Positions 53,008 to 62,909 are shown, counted from the first letter of the stretch. The stretch: 64,000 bases of DNA from Azorinus chamasolen (GCA_963576725.1 OY755244.1:79793620-79857619); one strand, 5' to 3'. Notes: generated by a model not told the origin, from the sequence alone. Translations and numbers: made by a program.

Positions 53008-53202
53008 CCATCGAATTTGCAAACTTCGTCGTCTGCTACGATTTGAATGTTTATTTTTCTTTGTGTTTGTTTAACAGTCACATTTAAAACAGTTTGAATA
53101 CAATCATATGAGACGCCGAGTTACTCAGCCTTTTGTCAGGATCCAAACTGTTTTTATACATGTATATAATTACAATTGCGACATTGGCAGAGAGAGTGTA
53201 CA
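53008..53202 (+). mobile_element. TTAA-7 MITE, hairpin decayed
   Basis: CATCGAATTTGCAAACTTCG, ATATGAGACGCCGAGTTACT, CAGGATCCAAACTG, GCGACATTGGCAGAGAG. Confidence 0.6.
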
Positions 53203-53660
53203 TTTCAGGCGCGGATTTAGAGAGGCAGAGCCGGCGTACGCCCCCCCCCCCCCCCATCCCTAAATTGCCCCAATGTTTTTGAGTAATTAAATTAGATCTA
53301 GATCTAATAAAATACCAAAGACACTAGTGATGTCATCCAACTTCTGAAATCTACGCTCCCTCCCCCAACGAACTGAAATTCTGGATCCGCACCTGTATTG
53401 AATAAAAAAAATACCAGCCATTATCTGTCGACATAGTATCCGTCGAAGACAATTCAGTTAGAAAGAATGAAAAACAAAACTGTAAATTAAGTTCATAGAA
53501 TTCGAGTCTTGGGTCAACGGAGGTCTGCAAGATAATCTCAGTTTTGAAGATGTGAGGAATATTCATGCAAAACCCGGTATTAACATTAATTAACGTAATT
53601 CTTGTGGTTAAACCAAATATATACAATGTATTCTTGTCACATATTTGCGGAACAAATTGA
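53203..53660. other. No gene; C-run
   Basis: A run of about 15 C at 53241-53255, otherwise unclassified. Confidence 0.45.
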
Positions 53661-53667
53661 CTATATA

Positions 53668-53848
53668 CAGTAAACCCCCTCTAATGCGACCAGCAAAAAG
53701 GGGCATAATTCACAGTGGCAAAGGCAGGTGGTAGCTTAATGCAGGACGAAAGCTTTCTGTATAACTTTCTTCCTGCATTAAGCAACCACCTGCTTATAAA
53801 TACAGCCATGTTTATGCATTAAGTGGTCGCATTAGAGGGGTTTTACTG
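53668..53848. mobile_element. TA-2 MITE, hairpin shortened
   Basis: TA at 53666-53667 and 53849-53850. CAGTAAACCCCCTCTAATGC to GAGGGGTTTTACTG. GCAGGACGAAAGCTTTCTG lacks the centre. Confidence 0.9.
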
Positions 53849-54055
53849 TAATAAGAATCCATTCTACTTAAAACTTCTTTGTGCTAAATAGCACGGTTAA
53901 CGTTATTTGTATCAATAGAATTAGAAAAATGTGTTGGTTCGGAAAACAACGGAAACGCGTGTGCTATTCGCCGTATCTGTCGTAAATATCAAGTATGTAT
54001 AATTGTATACCGGATTTACTCAATTCAATGTAGGTCAACTATTAACCCTTTCCCT

Positions 54056-54595
54056 CATATAACTTTGCAAACAGAGTAGACCCTGGTCAGACGGCTCCTA
54101 TAGTAGCCGTCTGACCAGGCTCTGCTTTGTTTGCTTTTGATATACAGTTGAACTTCAATATCTCGAATTTCAAGGCACTATATGAATTAGTTCGAGATAA
54201 CGGAAGTTCGAGATATCCGATTTGTAATCTGGACAATTTCTCTAGTTAACAGCTTAATACAGGTCTACAGTAATGCTGAAAGCTCTTGTAGGAGCTTTCA
54301 TCATTACTGTAGACCTGTATTAAGCTGTGAAATGTGTTTCTAGATATGCGTAGTGATACATTTTAGAACAATTCTGTATTGTAAGATTTTGGAACGACCG
54401 AACTTTAAATTCGAGTTATCCCGAAGTTCGAGTTATCCGAGTTCGCGATATCGAAGTTCAACTGTAATATAGATTTAATTTTACAGTATCTATCATGATA
54501 AAAACTTATTCTGTGAATAGTGCCATTATGAAAATTCAATGCAATAGTCTTTGTGACGTCATTATTTCTTACATGAATATTCATGAATTAAAGGG
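54056..54595 (-). mobile_element. TTAA-1 MITE interrupted by TA-5
   Basis: TTAA at 54052-54055 and 54596-54599. The hairpin is complete (CTCCTATAGTAG). The element is split at TA 54143-54144 and resumes at 54465, ending CATGAATTAAAGGG. Confidence 0.88.
54145..54464 (+). mobile_element. TA-5 MITE nested in TTAA-1, complete
   Basis: TA at 54143-54144 and 54465-54466. CAGTTGAACTTCAATATCTC to ATCGAAGTTCAACTG. Hairpin arms CTACAGTAATGCTGAAAGCT around TTGTAGGAGC. Confidence 0.93.
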
Positions 54596-54701
54596 TTAAC
54601 TTGATATAAGCTCATATTCATTGGACTGCGAAAGCATCCCATTTTTTCATAAACTATCAACAAATAGTAATAAAGCCATCATTTCTTATGTAAAGTCTTA
54701 A

Positions 54702-54954
54702 CCGTTTCACCGCCAATGTCGCTAAAAGATGCACCACGACAAATAGTGTAGTTCCAGCTGTAATATAGATTTAATTCTACAGTTTTTCAAGGCGGCGTCT
54801 GATCAGGGACTCCACTTTTTGTCTCAATCTCTAGTTCTAGATCTGTGATTTATTCCTTTGAATTCTGTATTTATTTATTCCATCTCCTTATTTTAACGAA
54901 TGATTTAACAAACTTGGATTGCAGACGACAATTAGAAATTTGGCTACGAAAGGG
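54702..54954 (-). mobile_element. TTAA-4 MITE with one hairpin arm replaced
   Basis: TTAA at 54698-54701 and 54955-54958. CGTTTCACCGCCAATGTCGC to GGCTACGAAAGGG. The expected arm after GTTCCAG is replaced by a 26 bp stretch (54758-54783) matching 54462-54487; the other arm, AAGGCGGCGTCTGATCAGGG, is intact. Confidence 0.85.
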
Positions 54955-55069
54955 TTAAATAAAGACGCAAAAGATAACCGGAAGTAAACTTTGTCTGTGA
55001 TCACGTTGCACGAGCACCCCGAATGTCACACCTGTGAAACATCGTGCGTAATTCCACAAATTAACGTTT

Positions 55070-55245
55070 ACCCAGCTATAAAAAAATAATGTCTGCTCAA
55101 ATTTGGAGTTTGCTGCAATTTCGGTAATCGATCACGTTTCCGAATCGATCGCGTTTTTAAGTAAATATTGACCGAGTGCCAAACAGCTTGGATCCAGATG
55201 AGATGCCGAGTTACTCGGCATCTCATCTGGACCCAAGATGTTTGC
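55070..55245 (+). mobile_element. TTAA-6-related MITE
   Basis: AATGTCTGCTCAAATTTGG, ATTGACCGAGTGCCAAACAG, core GGATCCAGATGAGATGCCGA and a perfect opposite arm ending CCCAAGATGTTTGC. 55246-55650 shows nothing recognised. Confidence 0.65.
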
Positions 55246-55653
55246 TGCTGGCAGTTGTGTCGCAGATAGCTGGGGAAGGGGTAATAGAGATTCCACTAAA
55301 ATAATTATGCCAGCAGACCTTGCATTGCCTAGCCCGTCAATGAATTCATAAAACCTTGAGGTTTTTGGCACAGCGTAGTTTTAATGTGATGTTAATACTA
55401 TTAAAGTTGGTATACCCACCACGTCTGGCGTTCAGCAATGATTTCCAGGTCTGGAGTGTTTAGACGGCTGTAAAATTCATCGAAATCAAATCAAAGTACT
55501 ATAGCAGATTGTGCTGCAGGTTTGTTTTGGCTATTAAATCAGAAAATAAGGAAGCATTTCAATTTGGTTCGATGTTTTGAAAGAGCTGGTCGTGTAAACC
55601 GATTTCAATGGCAATCTTCACATTTAAAACAAAGTGGGTATAAAAAATGTTCA

Positions 55654-56051
55654 CAGTAAACTCCTCTAAACTGGATTTTAGTACATAAGATTTTAGATTT
55701 TTCGGCTGCTTAATTCCGGGTGAATGTCAGGCAAACTTGTCATTTTGGAGGTCTCTGTATGACTTTCATCCTGGATTAAGCAGTCACCTGTCTTACAGAT
55801 GGACATTAATATTACAGTAAAAACTCTCTATATCGGCCACTAAATTGTGTTAATTAGTTGGTATTTTGGGCAGGTGGCTGCTTAAAGCAAGTTGAAAGAA
55901 AAACAGAACGCTCCTACAGGAGCGTTCTGTTTTACTTTCACCTTACTTTAAGCAGCCACCTGCCTTTAACACAAAATATTTGATGTAATTAAGTGGTCGT
56001 TATAGAGAGGTTTTACTGTAATTTTAGAATCCGGTTAAGAGAATGCTTACT
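55654..56051. mobile_element. TA-4 MITE interrupted by TA-1
   Basis: CAGTAAACTCCTCTAAACTG, decayed core, GGATTAAGCAGTCACCTG; after the TA-1 it resumes with TTTTAGAATCCGGTTAAGAG and TGCTTACTA. Confidence 0.72.
55815..56018. mobile_element. TA-1 MITE nested in TA-4
   Basis: TA at 55813-55814 and 56019-56020. CAGTAAAAACTCTCTATATC to GAGAGGTTTTACTG; centre GCTCCTACAGGAGC. Confidence 0.92.
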
Positions 56052-56074
56052 ATATAAGAACTTCACTAACCTGA

Positions 56075-56266
56075 TAGAGCTACAGATAAAGGTGCGTACT
56101 CAAATACTAAATCGTCATTTCTCCACCAAACCCTTTGTCGTGACCACTCTTTAGAATCATCTCGAAGAGACGATTCTAAAAGAGTGATCACAACATAGGG
56201 TTTGGTGGAGAAATAAAGGAGTTATTCTTGAAAATGTTTTAATTTACGCATCTTATCTGGAGCTCT
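56075..56266 (+). mobile_element. HP-1 MITE, complete
   Basis: AGAGCTACAGATAAAGGTGC to CATCTTATCTGGAGCTCT, with hairpin closing at CATCTCGAAGAGACG. Confidence 0.82.
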
Positions 56267-56290
56267 TATCATCTGTGAAGAACCTGTATA

Positions 56291-56655
56291 TAGGTTGAAC
56301 CTGCCCTAGGCGGCCATATATTTATTGAGCATAAGAATCCTAAAAAGCAGATGGTTGCTTAATGCAGGGCAAAGGTAATACAGAAAGCTCACATATACAG
56401 TAAAACCCCGCTAATGCGACCACCTAAAATAGGTGTAATTCTGGGTGCTAGATGCAGGTGGTAGCTTAATGCAGGGCAAAAGTAATGCTTTCTGCATTAC
56501 TTTTGCCCTACATTAATGAAATACCTGCTTATAAAGACACCCATGTGTATTCATTAAGTGGTGACATTAGAGGGGTTCTACTGTATAGGAGCTACCGCCT
56601 GCCTTACAGACCCATGATAAGACCTTTTTATAATGACCGCTTAAGACAAGGTCTA
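56291..56655. mobile_element. TA-3 MITE interrupted at its hairpin centre by TA-2
   Basis: GGTTGAACCTGCCCTAGGCG to GTAATACAGAAAGCTCACA; it resumes after TA-2 with TAGGAGCTACCGCCTGC and ends GCTTAAGACAAGGTCTACT, truncated against TTAA-1. Confidence 0.8.
56398..56583. mobile_element. TA-2 MITE nested in TA-3
   Basis: TA at 56396-56397 and 56584-56585. CAGTAAAACCCCGCTAATGC to GAGGGGTTCTACTG. The insertion point is the TA of the CTCCTATAGGAG-type centre. Confidence 0.92.
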
Positions 56656-57030
56656 CTTCATGAATATTCGTATAAAACATAATGCATGTAACATTAATTA
56701 GCTTGATATTCAGAAAGGTTTTGCTCTGATAAAACTACAATCAGATCTGAGTCAACTATGTTTGCAAAGGCGCTGAAAAGAATACATACATGTATATGGC
56801 TTAACTCATTCTCTCCTAGGCTATATTGAGAACCAAATTGAACCCTCTTTGAATAATTCTACCAAAAGGGAGCATTAATTATAGAAAAGGAGAGTTTTAG
56901 AATTGTGTAGTCTTGAAACCATTGTGATAAATAGAGCATTTGCTCATATGGAGCAAATGCTCTATTTATCACAATGGTTTCAAAATGTGAATTTTATAGA
57001 TGCGTCACTAGGAGGTAATGTGTTAAAGGG
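56656..57030 (+). mobile_element. TTAA-1 MITE, degraded, interrupted by TTAA-3
   Basis: TTCATGAATATTCGTATAAA, ATCAGATCTGAGTCAACTAT and GTTTGCAAAGGCGCTG, then TTAA-3, then AGGGTTAA as the probable right end. Confidence 0.55.
56805..57022 (+). mobile_element. TTAA-3 MITE, complete
   Basis: TTAA at 56801-56804 and 57023-57026. CTCATTCTCTCCTAGGC to CACTAGGAGGTAATGTG; centre GCTCATATGGAGC. Confidence 0.87.
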
Positions 57031-57900
57031 TTAAAATATTGTTGATAGTTGTGTTTTTCATCAATACATGTTGATTTGTGAATGGAGGTGATACTGTCAT
57101 TAAATGATGTTACATTTTTGACACGTATGGCATTATCTACTATCGTACGTATTTAGAGCAGCTAATTTTGGAACGACACAAGTACCAAAAGTTACTACAG
57201 GGTCGCCTACTTGTGATGGAGTTGTAAAGCTGAACCTTCCACGAGCTCCTTTCGCATAATATCATTTTATCGGTATTTGCATCCGATCTGGTTAAGAATC
57301 AACCGCCAGTATATCAGTATTTATCAGGATCTGGATTGATCTAAATTATTGAAAACGCTTCGCAAAAAGCTGAGACGTTGTCAATCACAAAAACGCAGTT
57401 GTCATTTTTCTGAAACAAATCGCTGTTGCAGTCATCGAAATGGAACAGGAGGATAAAATAATTACATACTTAAGTGGCACTTCTTAAGATATCGTCTATT
57501 GTGGTCAAGTGTCGACAGTAGCTCATCTTTTTATACAACGGTCTTCAAGTATACATATTGTGTACATACATTTATGACGAAGTCGATATTACAATACGCA
57601 ACGGGAGCGAAGTAGCTCGAGTCAAACTGAGGTCAAATCACAGACGAAAAGACCCGAATTGCGACAGCTAATTTTACGATTACACCCGAAGCATTTTCAT
57701 TACGGGGGATACATTCCGTCAGACCGAAGTTGTTGACGACGTACTTCGTGTTATCCGAAAAATGCCGAACTTGTCTTCGTAACGTCATACCACGCCACGG
57801 AATGTGAAATCAACATAAAAATATTTTGACTAATCCCTGCTCATTGATAAACATATATAAACAACTGTTATAGTAGTTTATGCTTCTTTTGATGTTAAAT
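57031..57900. other. No recognisable feature
   Basis: About 0.87 kb, somewhat richer in CG dinucleotides than the surroundings, without repeat or coding frame. An ATTG microsatellite follows at 57903-57941. Confidence 0.45.
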
Positions 57901-58077
57901 GCATTGATTGATTGATTGGTTTATTGATTAATTGATTGATTTCCACGAAGCGGTTGATCTGGGTCTTCACTGTGTACGCATGTTTGATTGCCGATTTTCT
58001 CACGGCGTCAGACATGCATGTGTTTACATTTTAAAATTACGAGGTATGTTCATTGTTTTCTATAAAATACACAGGGC

Positions 58078-58152
58078 GTGCAAAATAGTTTGGGTCCTGA
58101 TGTGACGCCGACTTGCTCAGCATCTCATCTGGATCTGAACAATTTTGCAATG
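58078..58152. mobile_element. TTAA-6 core, decayed
   Basis: CAAAATAGTTTGGGTCCTGA, GTGACGCCGACTTGCTCAGC, CATCTCATCTGGATCTGAAC. Confidence 0.6.
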
Positions 58153-58186
58153 GCAATAACCAATTCGCACAGTGCGTTCTAAGTTA

Positions 58187-58747
58187 AATCCTTTACTCCA
58201 TGAATATTGATTAGATGTAGATGGCCAACTTTAAACAAATTCGATACATTAATGGCATCTACCAATAATAAGACATTATTAAGACTTTCTTTTTTTTGAA
58301 GTACATTTACTTTGCTTCAAAATGTAGACAATAATTCAAGATAAGCATTTTGTATACAGATAAAGTAGGAACGATTTGTTTTGCACAAGTACTTGTTCGA
58401 ATGATGATTTAGATAAATATTATTTACAGGAATAATTGTAAATTATGTTACAGTGCTCATAAATTATGTATATGACTTCTCTGTAAATATGTTCATGTTA
58501 TCATTATTGCCTTATACAGGCTAGAAACATTGTAAAATGTTTAATGCCAATAAAGGTTATGTTATGTTATGATTAGATGATTTTTTTACAATAGCGTATG
58601 AATACATATCTGTTTAGCCATAGTAGAAACTGTAGAAACAAATCTATATAATTCCTTAAGCAAATAGGGCAGACCATGTATGTGTCATCTGATCTGTGTC
58701 TATTCTGTTTGCAAAGGTGTTTGAGGGCGTATCTATAGAGTAAATGA
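58187..58747 (+). mobile_element. TTAA-1 MITE interrupted by a LINE-like 3' end
   Basis: CCTTTACTCCATGAATATTG up to GATTAGATG (58209-58217); it resumes with the same nine bases at 58571-58579, then TTTTTTTACAATAGCG to CTATAGAGTAAATG. The hairpin is decayed. Confidence 0.75.
58218..58570 (+). mobile_element. Truncated non-LTR retrotransposon 3' end
   Basis: 353 bp between direct repeats GATTAGATG, ending AATAAAGGTTATGTTATG, that is an AATAAA signal and a short GTTAT tandem tail. This is the layout of a 5'-truncated LINE or a SINE inserted by target-primed reverse transcription. No coding part is left, so the clade is unknown. Confidence 0.75.
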
Positions 58748-58760
58748 TTATTTCTTTATA

Positions 58761-58951
58761 CAGTAAACCCCTCTAATGCGACCACCAAAAAACAGGTAAA
58801 ATTGAGAGTGGTACAGGCATGTGGTAGCTTCATGCAGAACGAAAGTAATGCTGAGCTTTCTGCATTACTTTCGTCCTGCATTAAGCAACCACCTGCTTAT
58901 AAAGACATCCGTGTTTGTTCATTAAGTGGTCGTATTAGAGGGGTTCTGCTG
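58761..58951. mobile_element. TA-2 MITE, complete
   Basis: TA at 58759-58760 and 58952-58953. CAGTAAACCCCTCTAATGCG to GAGGGGTTCTGCTG. One arm shortened (TAATGCTGAGCTTTCTGC). Confidence 0.9.
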
Positions 58952-58974
58952 TATAATATAAATGAATGCCAGGT

Positions 58975-59167
58975 CAGGGCTACAAATAAGGATTCGTACC
59001 CAAGTACTAAAATCGTCCTTTCTCCACCAAACCCTATACTGTGACCACTCTTTAGAATAATCTCTTTGAGGTGATTCTAAAGAGCGGTCACTTTATAGGG
59101 TTTGGTGGTGAAATAAAGGAGCTATTCTTAAAAATGTATGAATTTACGCATCTTATCTCGAGCTCTG
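58975..59167 (+). mobile_element. HP-1 MITE, complete
   Basis: CAGGGCTACAAATAAGGATT to GCATCTTATCTCGAGCTCTG. The clearest copy for CAGRG-type inverted ends. Hairpin closing at AATCTCTTTGAGGTG. Confidence 0.82.
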
Positions 59168-59305
59168 TGTCTATATTGTAAAACTTATATGTATGGCCTC
59201 CGCACGGATTAAGATTTATGATTTATGATTTTAAAACGAATCTTTAGTCATGAAAAGTTTAGATATTTTAGACAGATGGGTGCTTAATGCCACCACCTGT
59301 CTTAA

Positions 59306-59407
59306 CTCTTTACTCCATGAATATTCATGTAAGAAATAATGACATCATTAATATTAATTAGATTTGTATTATAATAATCATATTATAAGCAAACAGAGCA
59401 GACCCTT
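59306..59407 (+). mobile_element. TTAA-1 left half
   Basis: TTAA at 59302-59305, CTCTTTACTCCATGAATATT to AACAGAGCAGACCC; the hairpin and right half are missing. A small TA-family scrap (GACAGATGGGTGCTTAATGC) precedes it. Confidence 0.7.
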
Positions 59408-59475
59408 CAGAAGCTCAATGAAACGAATAATGTTTTGTCTTGGCAACCAAATTGCAAAGCAATAGATAAATGTGT

Positions 59476-59618
59476 GTTCTTACATGAGTGTTCATTACAA
59501 ATTGTTTTCATGTAACTCGTTTACTATAATGAATATTACACTCGCTAAAGCTCTTGTCATATTATTATAGTAAACTCGTTTCATAAAAACAATTTGTAAT
59601 GGACACTCATGTAAGAAC
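59476..59618. repeat. Long hairpin HP-4
   Basis: GTTCTTACATGAGTGTTCAT and TACAAATTGTTTTCATG pair with the inverse ending GGACACTCATGTAAGAAC. The inner pair is ACTCGTTTACTATAATGAAT / ATTATAGTAAACTCG-type. Arms about 60 nt, single copy in the window. Confidence 0.82.
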
Positions 59619-59621
59619 CTC

Positions 59622-59725
59622 TATGTAGGAGTGTTCTGCATTACCTTTGACCTGCATTAACTATCACCTGTCTTACAGAGACCCATAGTAGGACATTTTA
59701 TGGCCGCTTAAAACAGGTTCTATTG
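59622..59725. mobile_element. TA-3 right half
   Basis: Starts at the hairpin centre (CTATGTAGGAGTGTTCTGC) and ends AACAGGTTCTATTG, TA 59726-59727. Confidence 0.7.
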
Positions 59726-59735
59726 TATTCTTTAA

Positions 59736-59955
59736 CCGTTTGCTCCATAAATACGCCTTTCTACGCCTCTGTAAAGTTACTTCTTGAAACCATTGTGATA
59801 AATAGAGCATTTGCTCCTAAGGACCAAATGCTCTATTTACCACAATGGTTTCAATACTACACAATTTTAAACTTTGTCTTTTCTCTAGTTAATGCTCCTT
59901 TTCGGTAGATTTATTCAAAGAGGTTGGGTCTAAAAATAACATATGGAGGAATGGG
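59736..59955 (-). mobile_element. TTAA-3b MITE (TTAA-1-like left end)
   Basis: TTAA at 59732-59735 and 59956-59959. The left end CCGTTTGCTCCATAAATACG and CCTTTCTACGCCTC is TTAA-1-like; the hairpin and the rest are TTAA-3. 59960-60320 has nothing recognised. Confidence 0.85.
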
Positions 59956-60324
59956 TTAATGTTTTAGCACGCTCATGTGTTTCGTGAATCTAATTTATTA
60001 CGTAATTTTGCAAATTCAAAACCCACTGTCTACCTTTACTTTTACTTTATAATTCTAAAAATAATCACATACCTGGAGAAGTCGGTATCAGGAAAAAAAA
60101 CTAGTTTAAAAATATATAGTGAGCCTTGGATTCTTAATTTTATTTTCCGCCCACTGAGTAAGCCGAAAACATAATAAAAACGCAGACAGCGCCCAGATAG
60201 AGAAACTGTGTCCCCCAGAAGTGATACGGTTTCCTAGTTGCCAACTGCGCGGGGCATCCCTAATTAACAGCTAATTACCACAGCTCGTGTCTGTGAAATT
60301 GATTTGTTAAATTCTTCCTTTTAC

Positions 60325-60550
60325 CTCTTTCACTGCCAATATAGAGCTAGTGATTGTCTTTGCACACAATTTGGATCCAGATGAGACGCCGAGTAGCTCG
60401 TCTTCTCATCAGGAGCCACACTCTTTGATGTTGTGCTTATGATTCTTAAAACGTGGAAGAAAATGAAACAAAAAATAAGAAAATTGTAGCAGACGACAAA
60501 TTTTGCAACGACAAAATTTTGCAGATGACAATACCTGGCCGTGAACGAGA
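60325..60550 (-). mobile_element. TTAA-7 MITE
   Basis: CTCTTTCACTGCCAATA; core GGATCCAGATGAGACGCCGA; GTAGCAGACGACAAATTTTG and CTGGCCGTGAACGAGA with TTAA 60551-60554. Confidence 0.75.
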
Positions 60551-60722
60551 TTAAGGCACGCTTATTCTTACGCCTACCGAACGTGTCTTCTATTTTTTTT
60601 TTTTAATATTTTGAGTTTTTTGCTAATAATTTGACGCAATAGTTATCACAACACATATAATATTTGTGTCAATTGATAGATGGAATAAAGAAGAATACGG
60701 TTACGATGGAGTGGTTCTCTAA

Positions 60723-60927
60723 CCCTTACAACGCTGAATTTTCAAATGGACTATTCCAAAATGCAAACAGGTCAAGCTTACGTTGAATATTTAAGGATTT
60801 TTCTAAAGAAAAGTGTATCATAACGAACAGTGCAGACCCTGATGAGTGGGCTCCTCTAGGAGTCCTCTCATCTGGGTCTACACTATTTGCAAAGGACATG
60901 AGTGACTCGTGTCCAGCACTGTAAGAG
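60723..60927 (+). mobile_element. TTAA-9 MITE, complete
   Basis: CCCTTACAACGCTGAATTTT to CAGCACTGTAAGAG, TTAA 60928-60931 and CTAA at the left. Core GCAGACCCTGATGAGTGGGC, centre CTCCTCTAGGAG, opposite arm with CTCATCTGGGTCTACAC. Confidence 0.82.
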
Positions 60928-61129
60928 TTAAGTCCAAATGGGAGCCCGAGTGTGCCAAGGTGTACGTGAGACGTGGCACGTGGCATTACCTAATACATGT
61001 TTTGAATTTGACTGGATTGTTTAAGCATTCAGATAAGAAAAAATAGTCTCGTCGAGGTCTACATCTTTTTTTAGGAGTGTGTTTAAAATTCAATTCGACC
61101 TTGGGTGAATTTGCTAAGTATTTGCAGTT

Positions 61130-61305
61130 GTTACTTCTCTTAACCGGACTTTTAAATTATACGTATAGTATAAGTACCGCTCTTTGTGATAGGTGGCAGC
61201 TTAAGGAAGAGTGAAAATCTCATAGAAGGCTCCCAAAAGGAGCTTTCTGCATGACTGTCAGTATGCATTAAGCAGTCACTGGCATTAAAAGATCTGAATT
61301 TGTAT
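61130..61305. mobile_element. TA-4 MITE, ends decayed
   Basis: CTTCTCTTAACCGGACTTTT, GGTGGCAGCTTAAGGAAGAG, hairpin GGCTCCCAAAAGGAGC, TGCATTAAGCAGTCACTGGC. Confidence 0.65.
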
Positions 61306-61310
61306 ATTAA

Positions 61311-61546
61311 CCCTTCGCTTGCTATTCACGTCAATATACCCTACCTGTAAATAGTGAAGACCCAGATGAGACAGCTCCTGCAGGAGCTGTCTCATCAGGG
61401 TCTGCACTATTTACAAGTTGATTGTGCAACCAGTGCACTCCACAGCAGTGATTGCACAGCGAAATACTTGTACACAGTGAAGATATACATGTATGTAATT
61501 ATACAACAGGGCATGGGTAAAGAAGGAGAAATCAGCAAGAGAAGGG
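61311..61546 (-). mobile_element. TTAA-5 MITE, complete
   Basis: TTAA at 61307-61310 and 61547-61550. CCCTTCGCTTGCTATTCACG to GCAAGAGAAGGG. Perfect hairpin with centre GCTCCTGCAGGAGC. Confidence 0.93.
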
Positions 61547-61623
61547 TTAAATGTTCAGTTTAGTGTAGTGTCGTGAAACGTCGGTGGTTGCTTTATTGCC
61601 GACAGAAATAATGAAAATATTAA

Positions 61624-61883
61624 CCCCTAACTCCATAAATACTCCTTTCTACACATTTGCAGACAGTGTAGACCCAGATCGGACGGCTCCTGTAGGATCG
61701 GACGGCTCCTGTAGGAGCTGTCGGACCAGGGTCTGCTGTGTTTGCTTATGATATACTATAGATATAATTCTAAAGTTTCTGCAATGGCCAAAAGGCATGT
61801 GTTTATAATGCCATTATTATAATTCAACTCATTAATATTCATGATATCATTATTTCTTACATGAATATTCATGGAGTAAAGCG
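61624..61883 (-). mobile_element. TTAA-1 MITE with duplicated hairpin arm
   Basis: TTAA at 61620-61623 and 61884-61887. CCCTAACTCCATAAATACTC to CATGGAGTAAAGCG. GATCGGACGGCTCCTGTAG occurs twice in a row (61677-61695, 61696-61714) before the opposite arm. Confidence 0.88.
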
Positions 61884-61975
61884 TTAATGACAAAAGTAAT
61901 ATTTTTGGGAGCTTTCTGTATTACTTTTGTCCCACTTTAAGCTACTACCTCCGTAAATACCAGGAATTATAATTC
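61884..61975. mobile_element. TA-family MITE, right part
   Basis: TTAATGACAAAAGTAATATT, GGGAGCTTTCTGTATTAC, TTTAAGCTACTACCTCC. Its TTAA is the right flank of the preceding TTAA-1, which seems to have inserted in the TA module. Confidence 0.6.
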
Positions 61976-61981
61976 ATTTAA

Positions 61982-62184
61982 CCCATTACCTTATAGGCTA
62001 TTTTTAGATCTTTGAATACCAAAAAGGAGCATTAACTGGAAAAAAAAAATAGAATTTTGCAGTTTGAAACCATTGTGATAAATAGAACATTTGCTCCTAC
62101 AGGAGCAAATGCTCTATTTATCACAATGGTTTCCCAAAGTGACATTTACAGAGTCGTCAAAAGTCGTCAATATGCGGGAAATGG
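61982..62184 (+). mobile_element. TTAA-3 MITE
   Basis: TTAA at 61978-61981. CCCATTACCTTATAGGC to ATGCGGGAAATGG, then TTAC. Hairpin complete, centre GCTCCTACAGGAGC. A short internal deletion lies in the left part. Confidence 0.85.
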
Positions 62185-62389
62185 TTACTGATAGCTTAAG
62201 ACATATTATAATACTGTACACCGGTAGTTTCTGTCGACGAGAATTACTAAGGAATGTCACCATTCCCTGTAGAATATGTAAGAAACAATGACTTCATCCA
62301 TATTTAGAAGCTGAATTTCCCTTTGTCCAATCTATAAGGTCGCTTTAGACAAGTTGTATTGTATATGTATGGCCCTTTCCGTGAGAATT

Positions 62390-62727
62390 AGCTCCTCCTT
62401 GCGTTTTACCTGCATTAAGCTACCGCCTTCCTAACAGACCCATAATTAGACCTCGTTTTGATGGATGCTAAACCCTTCTCTGGCTGAATTTTAAAATACA
62501 TGTCTCCTTCTTTACCCATGCCCTGTTGTACAATTATATATATCTTCACTGTGTTATTTCGCTGTGCAATCACTGCTGTGGAGTGCACTGGTTGCACAAT
62601 CAACTTGTAAATAGTGCAGACCCTGATGAGACAGCTCCTGCAGGAGCTGTCTCATCTGGGTCTTCACTATTTACAGGTAGGTATATTGACGTGAATAGCA
62701 AGCGAAGGGTTAAGACAGGTTTTACTG
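62390..62727. mobile_element. TA-3 right half interrupted by TTAA-5
   Basis: CTGCATTAAGCTACCGCC to TTTTGATGGATGC, then TTAA-5, then TTAAGACAGGTTTTACTG, TA 62728-62729. Together they give the TA-3 right end GCTTAAGACAGGTT. Confidence 0.78.
62473..62709 (+). mobile_element. TTAA-5 MITE nested in TA-3
   Basis: CCCTTCTCTGGCTGAATTTT to GCAAGCGAAGGG, TTAA 62710-62713, TAAA at the left. Both arms perfect, with CCTGATGAG on one arm and CTCATCTGG on the other. Confidence 0.92.
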
Positions 62728-62909
62728 TACACCAGTGCCAGAAGCTCGACAACTATACGCTGTCTAGCATGTAAACAAAGACATGATATGGATTTTCGTA
62801 AGTTCAAATAAGTTTGGACCCTGATCGAACACAATAGTATTCTGCTACTTACAAAACAGTGGGATAAGAATAACCTTGTACTTCATATACTTCCGCCGTA
62901 TACCGCATT

